This document shows positions 1 through 9,264 of a stretch of 64,000 nucleotides of DNA, piece by piece. A program made the translations under genes and the position numbers. This DNA comes from Haliea sp964022665 (GTDB lineage: Bacteria > Pseudomonadota > Gammaproteobacteria > Pseudomonadales > Halieaceae), in assembly GCA_964022665.1 (NCBI GenBank), contig CAXIDF010000001.1, positions 372,001-436,000 on the forward strand, read 5' to 3'. Numbering within the stretch: position 1 is the first letter of the stretch; each line of letters starts with the position of its first letter. Under the pieces are notes generated by a model, which was not told where the DNA came from, did not search any database, and worked only from the letters and a program-made list of their open reading frames with translations.

Positions 1-2
1 AG

Positions 3-911
3 GCCGATTGGGCGTGGGTGGCCGGGTTTGCGGATATCTTCCTGGTGGGCACCTTCCACGGATGCCGGATTGTATCCACCAGCATGAAGGGTTTTGACCC
101 GGTCGAAGCCTTCCGCATTCTGTCAGACCACAAGGTGACGGTCTCACTACTGACGCCCACCATGCTGAAATTGATGCGCGAAGCCAGTGCACGGGTGGAG
201 ACGGACAAGGTTCAGTTGCGCGTGGTGCTGTCGGGCGGCGAAGCAGTGGGGGCCGAGCTGGCCGCATGGGCGGACGAGCATTTCAACCTCACAATCAACG
301 AGGGCTTTGGTCAGTCTGAATGCAACGGCATGATTGGCAGCAACCCCAAGCTGATGGCGGTACGCCACGGGTCACTGGGCAAGCCCACGCCGGGGGCGGT
401 GTGCGCCATTATCGGTGAGGATGGCAATGAGGTCGCCGATGGTGAGCGGGGCAATATCGCAATTCAGCGGCCTCACCCCGCAATGTTCCTTTACTATCTG
501 GATGACCCCGAGGCAACCGCCGCGAAATTCAGCGGGGACTGGATGCTCACCGGCGACATAGGTAGCCGCGATGCCGATGGTTACTTCTGGTTCCATGGGC
601 GCTCGGACGACGTGATCACCAGCTCGGGTTATCGCATTGGCCCTACGGAAATCGAGGACGTTCTGCTCTCGTCGCCGGAGGTCAAGATTGTTGCGGTTGT
701 TGGCGTGCCCGATGAAAAGAGAACAGAGCTTATCAAGGCTGTGGTCGTCTTGGCCGAGGGCGCGGAGCCATCGGAAGAGCTCACGGCGTCGTTGCAGGCC
801 CTGGTAAGGAACAAGCTCGCCAGGCATGAGGTGCCGCATATCATCGAATATGCCGACAGCCTGCCCATGACCGCCACAGGCAAAATTCTGCGGCGGGAAC
901 TTCGTGGCTAG
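3..911 (+). CDS. Acyl-CoA synthetase (AMP-forming), 3' part only
   Basis: The C-terminal 302 codons of an adenylate-forming acyl-CoA ligase; the reading frame is open to the window edge, so the start lies outside. Visible motifs are GFGQSE (the YGQTE-type adenylation motif), TGDIGSRDADGYFWFHGRSD, SSGYRIGPTEIE (hinge and CoA-binding region) and the C-terminal TATGKILRRELR with the catalytic lysine. The opening residues ADWAW resemble medium-chain acyl-CoA or acetyl-CoA synthetase-like enzymes. It would activate a carboxylic acid to its CoA thioester with ATP in the cytoplasm. The acyl-CoA dehydrogenase gene follows after 45 bp, suggesting one catabolic operon. The chain length of the substrate cannot be judged. 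Confidence 0.88.
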   Translation, partial: ADWAWVAGFADIFLVGTFHGCRIVSTSMKGFDPVEAFRILSDHKVTVSLLTPTMLKLMREASARVETDKVQLRVVLSGGEAVGAELAAWADEHFNLTINEGFGQSECNGMIGSNPKLMAVRHGSLGKPTPGAVCAIIGEDGNEVADGERGNIAIQRPHPAMFLYYLDDPEATAAKFSGDWMLTGDIGSRDADGYFWFHGRSDDVITSSGYRIGPTEIEDVLLSSPEVKIVAVVGVPDEKRTELIKAVVVLAEGAEPSEELTASLQALVRNKLARHEVPHIIEYADSLPMTATGKILRRELRG

Positions 912-956
912 CACGCGCCGCCGCTGAGTGGCCTTTTTTACCGTTAAGGATGAACG

Positions 957-2774
957 ATGCAAGTCCCGTTACTGAATGACCGCGATATCGAGTTTCTGCT
1001 GTTCAAGGTATTTGACACCACCGAAGTCCTAAACCGTGAGCGGTATAGCGAGCACACGCTGGAGACGATCAGCATGACCTTGCAGACCGCCAAAAGCGTG
1101 GCAGAGAAATACTTTCTCAATCACTACGCCAAGGGCGATGCGCAGGAACCGGTCTTCGATGGCAAAACCGTGACTACCGTAGCGGAGACCAAGCAGGCCT
1201 GGGCGGCCTTCGCCGATGCCGGTTTCTTCGCCGCCACCTGTGATTTCGACGATGGCGGCATGCAGCTTCCCTACATTGTGATGCGCGCGGCCAATGCCTA
1301 TTTCTATGCTGCCAACCCGGGAACGGCAGGCTACTGCCTGCTCTGTATCGCGGCGGCGGATCTGCTGGAAACGTTTGGCTCAGCGGCACAGAAGAACACT
1401 TATCTCGCGCACATGCGATCCGGCCGCTTTACCGGCACCATGGCGCTCACCGAGCCGGCCCAGGGATCGGCACTGCAGGATATTTCCACGCGGGCCAAAC
1501 CGGCGGGGGACGGCACCTATCGGCTTTTCGGCCAGAAAATGTACATTTCCGGTGGCGATCACGACCTGACCGAAAATATTATTCACATGGTTCTCGCCAA
1601 GACAGTGTGCCCGGATACGGGCAAGGAAGGCATCTCGCTGTTTATTTGCCCCAAGGTGCAGGTGAACGCCGACGGCACGCTGGGTGAGCGCAATGATGTT
1701 GCCCTTGCCGGGCTGCTACACAAGATGGGCTTTCGCAATGCCACCTCGACGGTGCTCAATTTTGGTGAGAAAGACGGGGCGGTAGGTTACTTGCTGGGCG
1801 ATCTGAACAAGGGCCTGGCGCACATGTTCCAGATGATGAACGATGCGCGTATCGCGGTGGGGCTGTTTGCCACGGCGCTGGGCTACCAGGGCTACAACTA
1901 TTCCCTGTTGTATGCAAAGCAGCGCAAGCAGGGCAGAACGTCGCGTCCCGCCAAACAACAGGACAGGGGCGAACAGGTTGAGATCATAGAGCACGCAGAT
2001 GTGCGCCGCATGCTGCTCACCCAGAAAGCCTACGCAGAAGCTTCACTGGCGATGACGTTCTACGCCAGCGTACTCTTTGAAGACGGCCGTTCCGCGCCGT
2101 CTGCCGCTGAACGCGAGGAGGCGGGCGCACTACTTGACCTGGTGACGCCCATCATCAAATCCTGGCCGTCGAAATATTGTCTGGCAGCGAACGACCTGGC
2201 GATACAGGTACTCGGTGGCGCCGGCTATACGCGGGACCATCTGGTTGAACAGTACTACCGCGACAATCGCCTGAATCCGATTCACGAGGGCACAGAGGGC
2301 ATTCAGGGCATTGATCTGCTGGGGCGCAAAGTCGGTGCCGAGAATGGCGCGGTATTCGAGCGCCTGATGGCGGTTATTGAGTCCGACGTGAAGCGGGGTT
2401 TGCAGGATGCAGATACCACCGTTGCCGAAGTTTCGGCTGCCTTGCGGCGGGGCGTTGCCACGCTTGTTGAGGTAACGGAGGCGCTACTGAGTGAGCTGGG
2501 CCGCGATCGTACGGCGACGCTTGCCAATGCCACCGTCTACCTGGACTTGTTCGGGCGGGTATTTGCCGCCTGGATGTGGTTGAAGCAGGCGCTGGCGGCT
2601 GCCGCCTGTTTGCGCACCGATGACCTGTCACCAGCAGAGGCGGACTTTTATCAGGGCAAGTTGCAAGCCGCGCGGTTCTTCGCGCACTGGGAGCTGCCGA
2701 AATATCGACATGAGGCGGAGATTCTGCTGCAGCGGTATGATGAACCACTGAACATGCCCGCGGCATGGTTCTAG
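957..2774 (+). CDS. Large acyl-CoA dehydrogenase (FadE/DmdC-like)
   Basis: A 605-residue acyl-CoA dehydrogenase, much longer than the usual ~380 residues because of an extra N-terminal segment and a C-terminal helical domain. This is the architecture of the FadE5/DmdC type. FAD-binding residues lie in MALTEPAQGSALQDI (about 160-175), and the catalytic glutamate sits in NPIHEGTEGIQGIDL (about 438-452). It introduces the alpha-beta double bond in an acyl-CoA using FAD. The start is supported by AAGGA about 7 nt before ATG. It follows the acyl-CoA synthetase gene, so the two probably activate and oxidise the same acid. DmdC-like enzymes act on 3-methylmercaptopropionyl-CoA, but no dmd neighbours are visible, so the substrate is open. 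Confidence 0.85.
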   Translation: MQVPLLNDRDIEFLLFKVFDTTEVLNRERYSEHTLETISMTLQTAKSVAEKYFLNHYAKGDAQEPVFDGKTVTTVAETKQAWAAFADAGFFAATCDFDDGGMQLPYIVMRAANAYFYAANPGTAGYCLLCIAAADLLETFGSAAQKNTYLAHMRSGRFTGTMALTEPAQGSALQDISTRAKPAGDGTYRLFGQKMYISGGDHDLTENIIHMVLAKTVCPDTGKEGISLFICPKVQVNADGTLGERNDVALAGLLHKMGFRNATSTVLNFGEKDGAVGYLLGDLNKGLAHMFQMMNDARIAVGLFATALGYQGYNYSLLYAKQRKQGRTSRPAKQQDRGEQVEIIEHADVRRMLLTQKAYAEASLAMTFYASVLFEDGRSAPSAAEREEAGALLDLVTPIIKSWPSKYCLAANDLAIQVLGGAGYTRDHLVEQYYRDNRLNPIHEGTEGIQGIDLLGRKVGAENGAVFERLMAVIESDVKRGLQDADTTVAEVSAALRRGVATLVEVTEALLSELGRDRTATLANATVYLDLFGRVFAAWMWLKQALAAAACLRTDDLSPAEADFYQGKLQAARFFAHWELPKYRHEAEILLQRYDEPLNMPAAWF

Positions 2775-2856
2775 TCGGCTGACGGTTTTGTGGCATGTCT
2801 TGAGCGTGTCCGGTAGTGTTCAGTCTCCTCTCGAGCCTGAGGACTATTGACCGCTC

Positions 2857-3771
2857 ATGATTTCCTTCAAACAGCTGCGCTACGCGCTCGCCGTGGCCCA
2901 TACCCTGCATTTCAAGAAGGCGGCGGAGCAGTGCGCGATTTCCCAGTCAGCCCTCAGCACGGCCATTGCCGAACTGGAGTCGCAGCTGGGTGTGCAGCTG
3001 TTCGAGCGCGACAACAAGAAAGTGCTGGTGACACCGGTGGGCGAGCAGATTCTGGCGCGAGCCACGGCAATTTCCCTTGAGATGGACGATATCTACCGCC
3101 TCGCCACAGTGGCCCGGGAGCCGCTGAGTTTTCCCATGACCATGGGCGTTATTCCCACAATCGGGCCCTATCTGTTGCCCAAGGTCCTGCCCGCCGTGCG
3201 CCGCGAATACCCGGAGTTTCGCCTCACCATCGCCGAAGAGCAGTCACATGTGCTGGTGGACAAGGTGCGCAGCGGCGAGTTGGACACCGCTGTGCTCGCG
3301 CTGCCCTATGCGCATGAAGGCCTGCTGGACTTTCCGTTCTGGGACGAGAACCTGGTGGTGGTGACCCACCGCGATAACCCGCTGCACCTGCCGTCTCCGG
3401 TGCGCGCGGTGGACCTGCGTGAGGCGCGCCTGATGCTGCTGAAAGACGGGCATTGCCTGCGGGACCATGCGTTGGCCGCCTGTCATTTACAAGCGTCCAG
3501 CCTGGATGAAACGCTGGAGGGCGCCAGCCTCTACACCTTGATCCAGATGGTGGCGGGTCACATGGGTTCCACTCTGGTACCGGAAATGGCGCTGGACCAG
3601 TTGCTGTCGGGCAGTTCGGAACTGGCGGCTATCCGCCTCGAGGAACCTGGCCCTCACCGCAGTATTGCGTTTATCGCACGGCCGAATTTCGGTGGTGTGA
3701 GTAACATCATGTCCTTGCGGGTTCTATTTCGGGCCGCACTTAAGGAGCACGCCAGATCACTGTCGGCCTGA
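2857..3771 (+). CDS. oxyR: OxyR, peroxide-sensing LysR-type regulator
   Basis: A 304-residue LysR-family activator with an N-terminal winged HTH (about 1-60, KKAAEQCAISQSALSTAIAELE) and a C-terminal sensor domain. The OxyR redox pair is present: C200 in KDGHCLRD and C209 nine residues later, the same spacing as C199 and C208 of E. coli OxyR. H2O2 would oxidise the pair to a disulfide and turn on catalase and peroxidase genes, none of which are in the window. The Shine-Dalgarno sequence is weak. The gene is convergent with a small exported-protein gene, and a strong hairpin lies between them. Confidence 0.88.
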   Translation: MISFKQLRYALAVAHTLHFKKAAEQCAISQSALSTAIAELESQLGVQLFERDNKKVLVTPVGEQILARATAISLEMDDIYRLATVAREPLSFPMTMGVIPTIGPYLLPKVLPAVRREYPEFRLTIAEEQSHVLVDKVRSGELDTAVLALPYAHEGLLDFPFWDENLVVVTHRDNPLHLPSPVRAVDLREARLMLLKDGHCLRDHALAACHLQASSLDETLEGASLYTLIQMVAGHMGSTLVPEMALDQLLSGSSELAAIRLEEPGPHRSIAFIARPNFGGVSNIMSLRVLFRAALKEHARSLSA

Positions 3772-3786
3772 GGTGGCCGGAGGGGA

Positions 3787-3817
3787 GGGTGCCGCGGCGT
3801 GTCAGCCGACGGCACCC
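3787..3817. terminator. Hairpin between convergent oxyR and the small exported protein
   Basis: Eight-base arms GGGTGCCG (3787-3794) and CGGCACCC (3810-3817) enclose a second short stem CGGC/GCCG around GTGTCA. It lies exactly between two convergent stop codons, so it could end transcription in either direction. There is no clear run of T on either side, so it may be a Rho-assisted or mRNA-protecting hairpin rather than a classical terminator. Confidence 0.5.
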
Positions 3818-3825
3818 AGGGTACA

Positions 3826-4194
3826 TCAGCCAGGGTTGGCTGCGCGGAATTCGCGGATTTCGGTATTGAACTGTCCTGCCAGCGCCTCTTCGGCAGAGAC
3901 CGCTTCATTATAGGCTGCCACATCTGCCTCGTAAGCCGCTTTCAGCGACTCTGCATCTTTGGCTTTGCCTTCCTCAATGGTCTTTTTGGCCGCGGTGAAC
4001 TGCGTCTCCAGGCATGCCATGTATTCCAGGTTGGCGGCCTGGAAGGTCTTCACCGCCTGTTGGCCGGCAATCATGTCGTCCATGGTGGCAGAACCACCGT
4101 TGGGCAGGGTCGGGGTTTCTGGCTGCACGCATTCGGCCATCGCCATGGAACTGCCCAGTGCCAGCACTGCCAGCAGGGATTTTGCAACGTTCAT
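3826..4194 (-). CDS. Small exported protein with two cysteines
   Basis: A 122-residue protein not recognised as a named family. I chose the ATG at 4194 because AAGGAGT precedes it at proper spacing and a signal peptide then begins at once (MNVAKSLLAVLALGSSMAMA, cut before EC). A start 30 codons upstream is open but lacks these signals. The mature protein is acidic and helical, with C22 at its very N-terminus and C61 in YMACLETQF, which could form a disulfide. The rest is alanine and glutamate rich with coiled-coil character. It faces oxyR tail to tail, and the SPOR protein gene lies upstream on the same strand. Function unknown. Confidence 0.7.
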   Translation of the reverse strand: MNVAKSLLAVLALGSSMAMAECVQPETPTLPNGGSATMDDMIAGQQAVKTFQAANLEYMACLETQFTAAKKTIEEGKAKDAESLKAAYEADVAAYNEAVSAEEALAGQFNTEIREFRAANPG

Positions 4195-4265
4195 GCTCGT
4201 ACTCCTTATTGGTTGGTGGGCAAACCTTAGCAGCCCGGCGGGTAACTGCCAAGATGGTGCCCGGT

Positions 4266-5288
4266 TCATTCCTTGCCGACCCAAAGTTTGGACAGGCTGT
4301 ACTCACGTTCCAGCTGCCGGGCAACCGTCTGTGCCGCGCTGTCTGACGCCAGGCCGATTACGCGCACACGGTAGAACGTTTCACCGTCGCGCTGGGCGCT
4401 GCTTACCGTCACGCGGCCGGCACCCGGCTTGATGCGGGTGGACCAGCGCTCGGCCACGCTGCGTTCACTGTAGCTGCCGAAGTTCACGAACCAGTCGCCG
4501 CTGGCAGCGGGCGCCGGTTTGGCGGTGGCAGGGGCCGGTTTTGGCGTCGCCGGCTTGCTCGCAGCGGCGGGCGTGGCCCGCGCTGTGGCCGCGCGCTGCG
4601 CGGTGAGCTGTTGCTCAAGGCCGGCCAGCGTGTCGCTGAGCTGGCGGTTTTCATCGCGCAGGGCCGCCAGGTTATCCGACAGCTGGCTATTCTCGGCCTG
4701 CAGGGTTTCCAGGCTGGCGCGGGCATCGCTGACATCATCCGGTTTCGCTGCCACCGCCAACTGCGCCTGCAGTTCGCGAATCTGCTGCTCCATGGCCGCG
4801 CGCTGTTTCATCACGCCGTAGCCACCGGCTGCCAGCAACACCAGTGCCAGGGCGGCAACCGCGATCAGGCCAATCGGCCAGGTATCCGTGAAGCGAGCGG
4901 GTTGGGTGTCGTAGCGGACCTCTTCCTCGAACTCATCCTCCTCCCAGCCATCCTCATAATCGCTGTTGTCGGGGCTGGCATCGTCCCCCGCGTCAATGTC
5001 CGGATAGCGGGTGGTTTGTGGCAGTGGCCTGGCCTGCCCGGTCACGGGCAGCACCGGTGGCACGGGCGGTACGGCGGGCGCCGGTGGCTCATCGCTGTCG
5101 TACTCAGCGAGGTTATCCCGAATGTCGTCCTCGACCGTATCCCGACGCTCGGCGTCCCCGGTGTCTTCCTCACTGTCGTGAGAGAAGCTGGGCAGGTCGT
5201 CATCGCTGGCATCGTCATCCATCCAGGGCGTCCAGTCCTGATCCGCGGAGTCTTCCTGGTTGGGATCGTCGCGCCTGTTGTCGTTCAT
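4266..5288 (-). CDS. SPOR-domain inner-membrane protein
   Basis: A 340-residue single-pass membrane protein. Residues 1-130 are highly acidic and cytoplasmic, with a proline-rich patch at 69-83. One transmembrane helix lies at about 138-158, a coiled coil at about 163-233 (repeated QLSD and ENSQLSD heptads), and an Ala/Pro linker at 235-263. A SPOR domain fills about 264-338 (DWFVNFGSYSER to LSKLWVGKE). SPOR domains bind denuded glycan strands at the division septum, so a role in cell-envelope or division biology is likely. It is divergent from uvrD. The specific family member (FtsN, DamX or other) cannot be assigned. Confidence 0.8.
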   Translation of the reverse strand: MNDNRRDDPNQEDSADQDWTPWMDDDASDDDLPSFSHDSEEDTGDAERRDTVEDDIRDNLAEYDSDEPPAPAVPPVPPVLPVTGQARPLPQTTRYPDIDAGDDASPDNSDYEDGWEEDEFEEEVRYDTQPARFTDTWPIGLIAVAALALVLLAAGGYGVMKQRAAMEQQIRELQAQLAVAAKPDDVSDARASLETLQAENSQLSDNLAALRDENRQLSDTLAGLEQQLTAQRAATARATPAAASKPATPKPAPATAKPAPAASGDWFVNFGSYSERSVAERWSTRIKPGAGRVTVSSAQRDGETFYRVRVIGLASDSAAQTVARQLEREYSLSKLWVGKE

Positions 5289-5403
5289 CTATTCACTCCG
5301 CTGTGCCGCCTGGCCTGTGCGGATAATACCAGAGGCCTGCCCGCAATGCGCTCGGCGATGCAATCTACGGGGAGGAGTTCGTTCGCGCGCGGCAGAATTT
5401 CGG

Positions 5404-5409
5404 TAGAAT
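5404..5409 (+). promoter_or_regulatory. Candidate -10 box of uvrD
   Basis: TAGAAT lies only 6 nt before the uvrD ATG at 5416, so the transcript would start at or just before the start codon. A convincing -35 box is not visible (the best is near GTTCGC). No LexA-type palindrome was seen here. This is a weak call. Confidence 0.35.
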
Positions 5410-5415
5410 AGCGCG

Positions 5416-7566
5416 ATGGACGTATCCGATATTCTCTCCCCACTGAATGCCGCCCAACGTGAAGCGGTCGCTGACGAAAGCCCCAACCTGCTGGTGCTAG
5501 CGGGCGCCGGCAGCGGCAAGACCCGCGTGCTGGTGCACCGTATTGCCTGGCTGATTCGCGCCCAGGATGTGTCGCCCTGGTCCATTCTCGCGGTCACGTT
5601 TACCAACAAGGCGGCGCGCGAGATGCGTTCGCGCATTGAGGAGGTTCTGCAGCTGCCTGCGCACGGCATGTGGGTGGGCACTTTTCACGGCCTCGCTCAC
5701 CGGCTGCTGAAGGCGCACTGGAAAGAAGCTCGCCTGCCGCAGAACTTCCAGATTCTCGACAGTGACGATCAACTGCGCCTGGTCAAGCGCGTCTGTCGGG
5801 AACTGGATCTGGATGAGTCCCGCTGGCCGCCGCGCCAGGCGCAGTGGTTCATCAACGCGCAGAAAGATGAAGGGCTGCGTGCCGCACACGTGGAGGTGCC
5901 GGCGGGCGATCTGTTCGGGCAGACCATGCTGCAGGTGTATCGCGCCTATGAAAGCGCCTGCGAGCGCGCCGGCATGGTGGACTTTGCCGAGCTGCTGTTG
6001 CGCGCGCACGAGCTGTGGCTGCACAGCCCCGCGGTGCTGAACCACTATCGTGACCGCTTTCGCCAGATCCTCGTCGACGAGTTCCAGGACACCAACACCA
6101 TTCAGTACGCCTGGCTGCGGGTGCTCGCCGGTGATCGCATTCCGGTGGTTGCGGTGGGTGACGATGACCAGTCCATCTACGGCTGGCGCGGGGCCAAGAT
6201 CGAGAATATCCAGCGCTTCGGTGATGATTTCGCCCACACCCACACGGTGCGGCTGGAGCAGAACTACCGCTCGACGCAGACCATCCTGCGCGCTGCCAAC
6301 GGCGTTATCGCGCACAACGCCGGGCGGCTGGGGAAGGAGCTGTGGACGGACGGCGAAGAGGGGGATCCGATCGCGCTGTATGCCGGGTTCAACGAACAGG
6401 ATGAAGCGCGTTTCATTGTCGAGCAGGCGGAGTCCTGGATCAATGAAGGCCGCGAACGCGCCTCGGTGGCGATTCTGTATCGCTCCAATGCGCAGTCGCG
6501 GGTGCTTGAGGAAGCGCTTATTCGCAACGCGATTCCCTACCGTATTTACGGCGGCCAGCGCTTCTACGAGCGCCTGGAAATACGCAACGCGCTCGCTTAT
6601 ATGCGATTACTTACTAACCGGGGAGACGACGCCGCGCTTGAGCGCGTAGTGAACACTCCGCCCAGAGGCATCGGCAGCAAGACGCTGGAAACCGTGCGCG
6701 AGATCGCGCGCGAACGGGGCGTACCGATGTGGCGGGCCATCGACATCGCGCGGGAGGAAAAGCGCCTGCCACCGCGGGCCCTGGGCGCGCTGGAGGGCTT
6801 TCAGATACTCATCAACGAGCTGGACTCGGGTACCGATGAACTGACCCTGGACGAGTTGGCGGAACAGGTGATCACAGGCTCCGGGCTGGTGGAGTTTCAC
6901 CGCAACGAGAAGGGAGAAAAGGGCCAGGCCCGGGTGGAAAACCTGGAGGAACTGGTGAGCGCCGCGAAGCAGTTCGGCCCACAGGGTGACGAGCTCTCGC
7001 CCCTGCAGCAGTTCCTGGACAGCGCCGCCCTCGATGCTGGCGACGCCCAGGCGGACGACTTTGAAGACAGCGTGCAGCTGATGACCCTGCACTCCGCCAA
7101 GGGCCTCGAGTTTCCCCTGGTGTTTCTCGCGGGTATGGAAGAGAACCTGTTTCCGCACCGCATGTCGCTGGAGGAACCCGGACGGCTGGAAGAGGAGCGA
7201 CGCCTGGCGTATGTGGGCATTACCCGGGCCATGCAGCGCCTGGTCATCAGCTACGCCGAGTCACGGCGCATCCACGGCAGCGAAAGCTACAACACGCCCT
7301 CGCGCTTCATTCGGGAAATTCCTGTCGACCTGCTGCAGGAGGTGCGTCTGCATACCAGCATCAGCCGGCCGGTGAGCAGCCTCACGCAGGCCACGGTGCC
7401 GGACACGGGGCTGAGCCTGGGGCAGCGGGTTTATCACCCGGTGTTCGGCGAGGGCACCGTGCTCAACTTCGAAGGTGGCGGCAACAATGCCCGGGTACAG
7501 GTGAACTTTGACGCTGAGGGCAGCAAGTGGCTGGTGCTGCAATACGCCAAGCTGCAACTGCTGTGA
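5416..7566 (+). CDS. uvrD: DNA helicase II UvrD
   Basis: A 716-residue superfamily 1 3'-5' helicase, close to the usual 720. Walker A is AGAGSGKT (residues 29-36). VDEFQDTN (about 220) is the DExx box, QSIYGWRGA (about 253) follows, and LMTLHSAKGLEFPLVFL and ERRLAYVGITRA are the C-terminal motifs V and VI. The C-terminal segment GQRVYHPVFGEGTVLNFEG is the UvrD tail that contacts partners. It removes cut oligonucleotides in nucleotide excision repair and unwinds DNA in mismatch repair. It stands alone as a single gene, divergent from the SPOR gene. Confidence 0.95.
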   Translation: MDVSDILSPLNAAQREAVADESPNLLVLAGAGSGKTRVLVHRIAWLIRAQDVSPWSILAVTFTNKAAREMRSRIEEVLQLPAHGMWVGTFHGLAHRLLKAHWKEARLPQNFQILDSDDQLRLVKRVCRELDLDESRWPPRQAQWFINAQKDEGLRAAHVEVPAGDLFGQTMLQVYRAYESACERAGMVDFAELLLRAHELWLHSPAVLNHYRDRFRQILVDEFQDTNTIQYAWLRVLAGDRIPVVAVGDDDQSIYGWRGAKIENIQRFGDDFAHTHTVRLEQNYRSTQTILRAANGVIAHNAGRLGKELWTDGEEGDPIALYAGFNEQDEARFIVEQAESWINEGRERASVAILYRSNAQSRVLEEALIRNAIPYRIYGGQRFYERLEIRNALAYMRLLTNRGDDAALERVVNTPPRGIGSKTLETVREIARERGVPMWRAIDIAREEKRLPPRALGALEGFQILINELDSGTDELTLDELAEQVITGSGLVEFHRNEKGEKGQARVENLEELVSAAKQFGPQGDELSPLQQFLDSAALDAGDAQADDFEDSVQLMTLHSAKGLEFPLVFLAGMEENLFPHRMSLEEPGRLEEERRLAYVGITRAMQRLVISYAESRRIHGSESYNTPSRFIREIPVDLLQEVRLHTSISRPVSSLTQATVPDTGLSLGQRVYHPVFGEGTVLNFEGGGNNARVQVNFDAEGSKWLVLQYAKLQLL

Positions 7567-7655
7567 GCGCTACGCCGGGGAGTTTGTTCGCACCGTCATG
7601 GGTGCTATGCTCCCTGCCCCTAAGCAACTGATTTTCCAAACATAAGCAGAACAAT

Positions 7656-8825
7656 ATGCCGCAGTCCCGCACTGAACGTCGCTACACCCCCGCAATCATC
7701 CTGTTGCTGCTGGCGGCCCTGGTGCTGGTGCTTGGCTTGTGGGCCGCAGAGCGCACCGGGGGTGTGAGTGCGCTGGCGGGGCGCGATGGCGTACAGGTGG
7801 GCAGCGGTGGTGATCAGGCCCATTACAGCTGGAAAATCGTCACCACCTGGCCGAAAAACTTTCCCGGCCTGGGTGCGGGTGCCGAGAATTTCGCACGCAT
7901 GGTGGGCGAGATGAGCAACGGTCGCCTCACGGCCCGGGTGTACGGTGCGGGTGAGATGGTGCCCGCATTTGAAGTGTTCGACGCCGTGAGCCAGGGCGTG
8001 GCCGATGCCGGGCATGGCGCCGCGTACTACTGGAAGGGCAAGATCCCGTCCTCCGTGTTCTTCACTGCCATCCCCTTTGGCATGACCGCCCAGGAAATCA
8101 ACGCCTGGCTGCACTACGGCGGCGGTCTGGAGCTGTGGCGGGAGGCCTATGCGCCGGCCAATATCATTCCTTTTGCCGGTGGCAACTCCGGGGTGCAGAT
8201 GGCGGGCTGGTTCCGCACGGAAATCAATTCACTGGCAGATTTACAGGGCCTGAAAATGCGTATTCCGGGCCTGGCGGGCGACGTGTTTACCGCCGCCGGA
8301 GGCACCTCTGTGCGTATATCCGGCAGTGAACTCTACACATCGCTGCAGACCGGCGTGATCGACGCCGCCGAGTGGGTAGGCCCTTACAATGACCTGGCAC
8401 TGGGCCTGCACGAGGTGGCCAAGTATTACTACTACCCCGGCTGGCACGAGCCGGGTGCCATGTTGGAACTGATTATCAACAAGGATTCCTACGAGGCCCT
8501 GCCGCCAGATCTGCAGGCCATTGTGACCGCGGCGGCACGCGCGGCCAACCAGATGATGCTGGACGAGTTCACCGCGCGCAATAACGCGGCGCTACAGGAG
8601 CTGGTTGATAAACACGGCGTGCAATTGCGGAAGCTGCCCGACGATGTCATGCGGGCGCTGCAGCGGGGCAGCGAGCAGGCCATGCAGGAGCTGGTGGCCA
8701 GCGATCCGCTGGCGGCGCGCATTTACGCCTCGTTCCTTACGTTCTATGAGGGCGTCAGGGCTTACCACCACATTTCCGAGCAGGCCTACATCAACGCACG
8801 GGATGAGGTGCTGGAGGCGCAGTGA
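7656..8825 (+). CDS. dctP: TRAP transporter substrate-binding protein, DctP/TakP type
   Basis: A 389-residue DctP-family solute receptor. A hydrophobic N-terminal segment (residues 12-30) acts as a signal anchor, followed by the binding domain from about residue 50 (YSWKIVTTWPKNFPG). LKMRIPGLAGDVFTAAGGTSVRISGSELYTSLQTGVIDAAEWVGP is the diagnostic core, and YYYYPGWHEPGAMLE resembles the 2-oxo-acid binding TakP group. It would deliver a small carboxylate to the TRAP permease. Its permease genes dctQ and dctM lie nearby but on the opposite strand, with a thioesterase gene between, which is unusual since dctP, Q and M are normally one operon. The substrate is inferred only from family resemblance. 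Confidence 0.87.
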   Translation: MPQSRTERRYTPAIILLLLAALVLVLGLWAAERTGGVSALAGRDGVQVGSGGDQAHYSWKIVTTWPKNFPGLGAGAENFARMVGEMSNGRLTARVYGAGEMVPAFEVFDAVSQGVADAGHGAAYYWKGKIPSSVFFTAIPFGMTAQEINAWLHYGGGLELWREAYAPANIIPFAGGNSGVQMAGWFRTEINSLADLQGLKMRIPGLAGDVFTAAGGTSVRISGSELYTSLQTGVIDAAEWVGPYNDLALGLHEVAKYYYYPGWHEPGAMLELIINKDSYEALPPDLQAIVTAAARAANQMMLDEFTARNNAALQELVDKHGVQLRKLPDDVMRALQRGSEQAMQELVASDPLAARIYASFLTFYEGVRAYHHISEQAYINARDEVLEAQ

Positions 8826-9218
8826 TCAGCGCTTGATGGCGCGGGTACGGCCTTTTTCGTCGATCGCCACAAACACGAACTCGCCCTCGGTCACTTTTAT
8901 CGGCTCGCCATCGTGCTTGGAGTTGATCCACACCTCGACCACGATGCGCACCGAGCTGCGCCCCACCTCCAGTACATCGCTGTAACAGCTCACAACCGCG
9001 CCCACGTGCACGGGCGTGAGAAACGCCATGCCTTCAATGGCCACTGTGGCAACGCGGCCACCGGCCACGTCGGCTGCGGTGATGGCGCCGGCCATATCCA
9101 TCTGCGACAGCAGCCAGCCGCCAAAGATGTCGCCCTCGGCGTTGGTGTCCTTGGGCATCGCCACGGTCTGTATGGACAGTTCGCCCTGGGGTACCGGTGT
9201 GTCGTCTATGTCGTTCAT
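8826..9218 (-). CDS. YciA-like acyl-CoA thioesterase (hotdog fold)
   Basis: A 130-residue single hotdog-domain thioesterase of the YciA type. MPKDTNAEGDIFGGWLLSQMDMAGAITA carries the conserved Asn/Asp catalytic region (N26-D30 area), and VEVWINSKHDGEPIKVTEGEFVFVAID matches the family C-terminus. It hydrolyses acyl-CoA thioesters in the cytoplasm. Its stop directly abuts that of dctP on the other strand, and it lies 46 bp downstream of dctM on the same strand, so it may be cotranscribed with dctQM. Confidence 0.88.
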   Translation of the reverse strand: MNDIDDTPVPQGELSIQTVAMPKDTNAEGDIFGGWLLSQMDMAGAITAADVAGGRVATVAIEGMAFLTPVHVGAVVSCYSDVLEVGRSSVRIVVEVWINSKHDGEPIKVTEGEFVFVAIDEKGRTRAIKR

Positions 9219-9264
9219 GTGTTGCCCGAATTCGTTTGCCAGAAAAGTGTATACGCAGCAGGCG

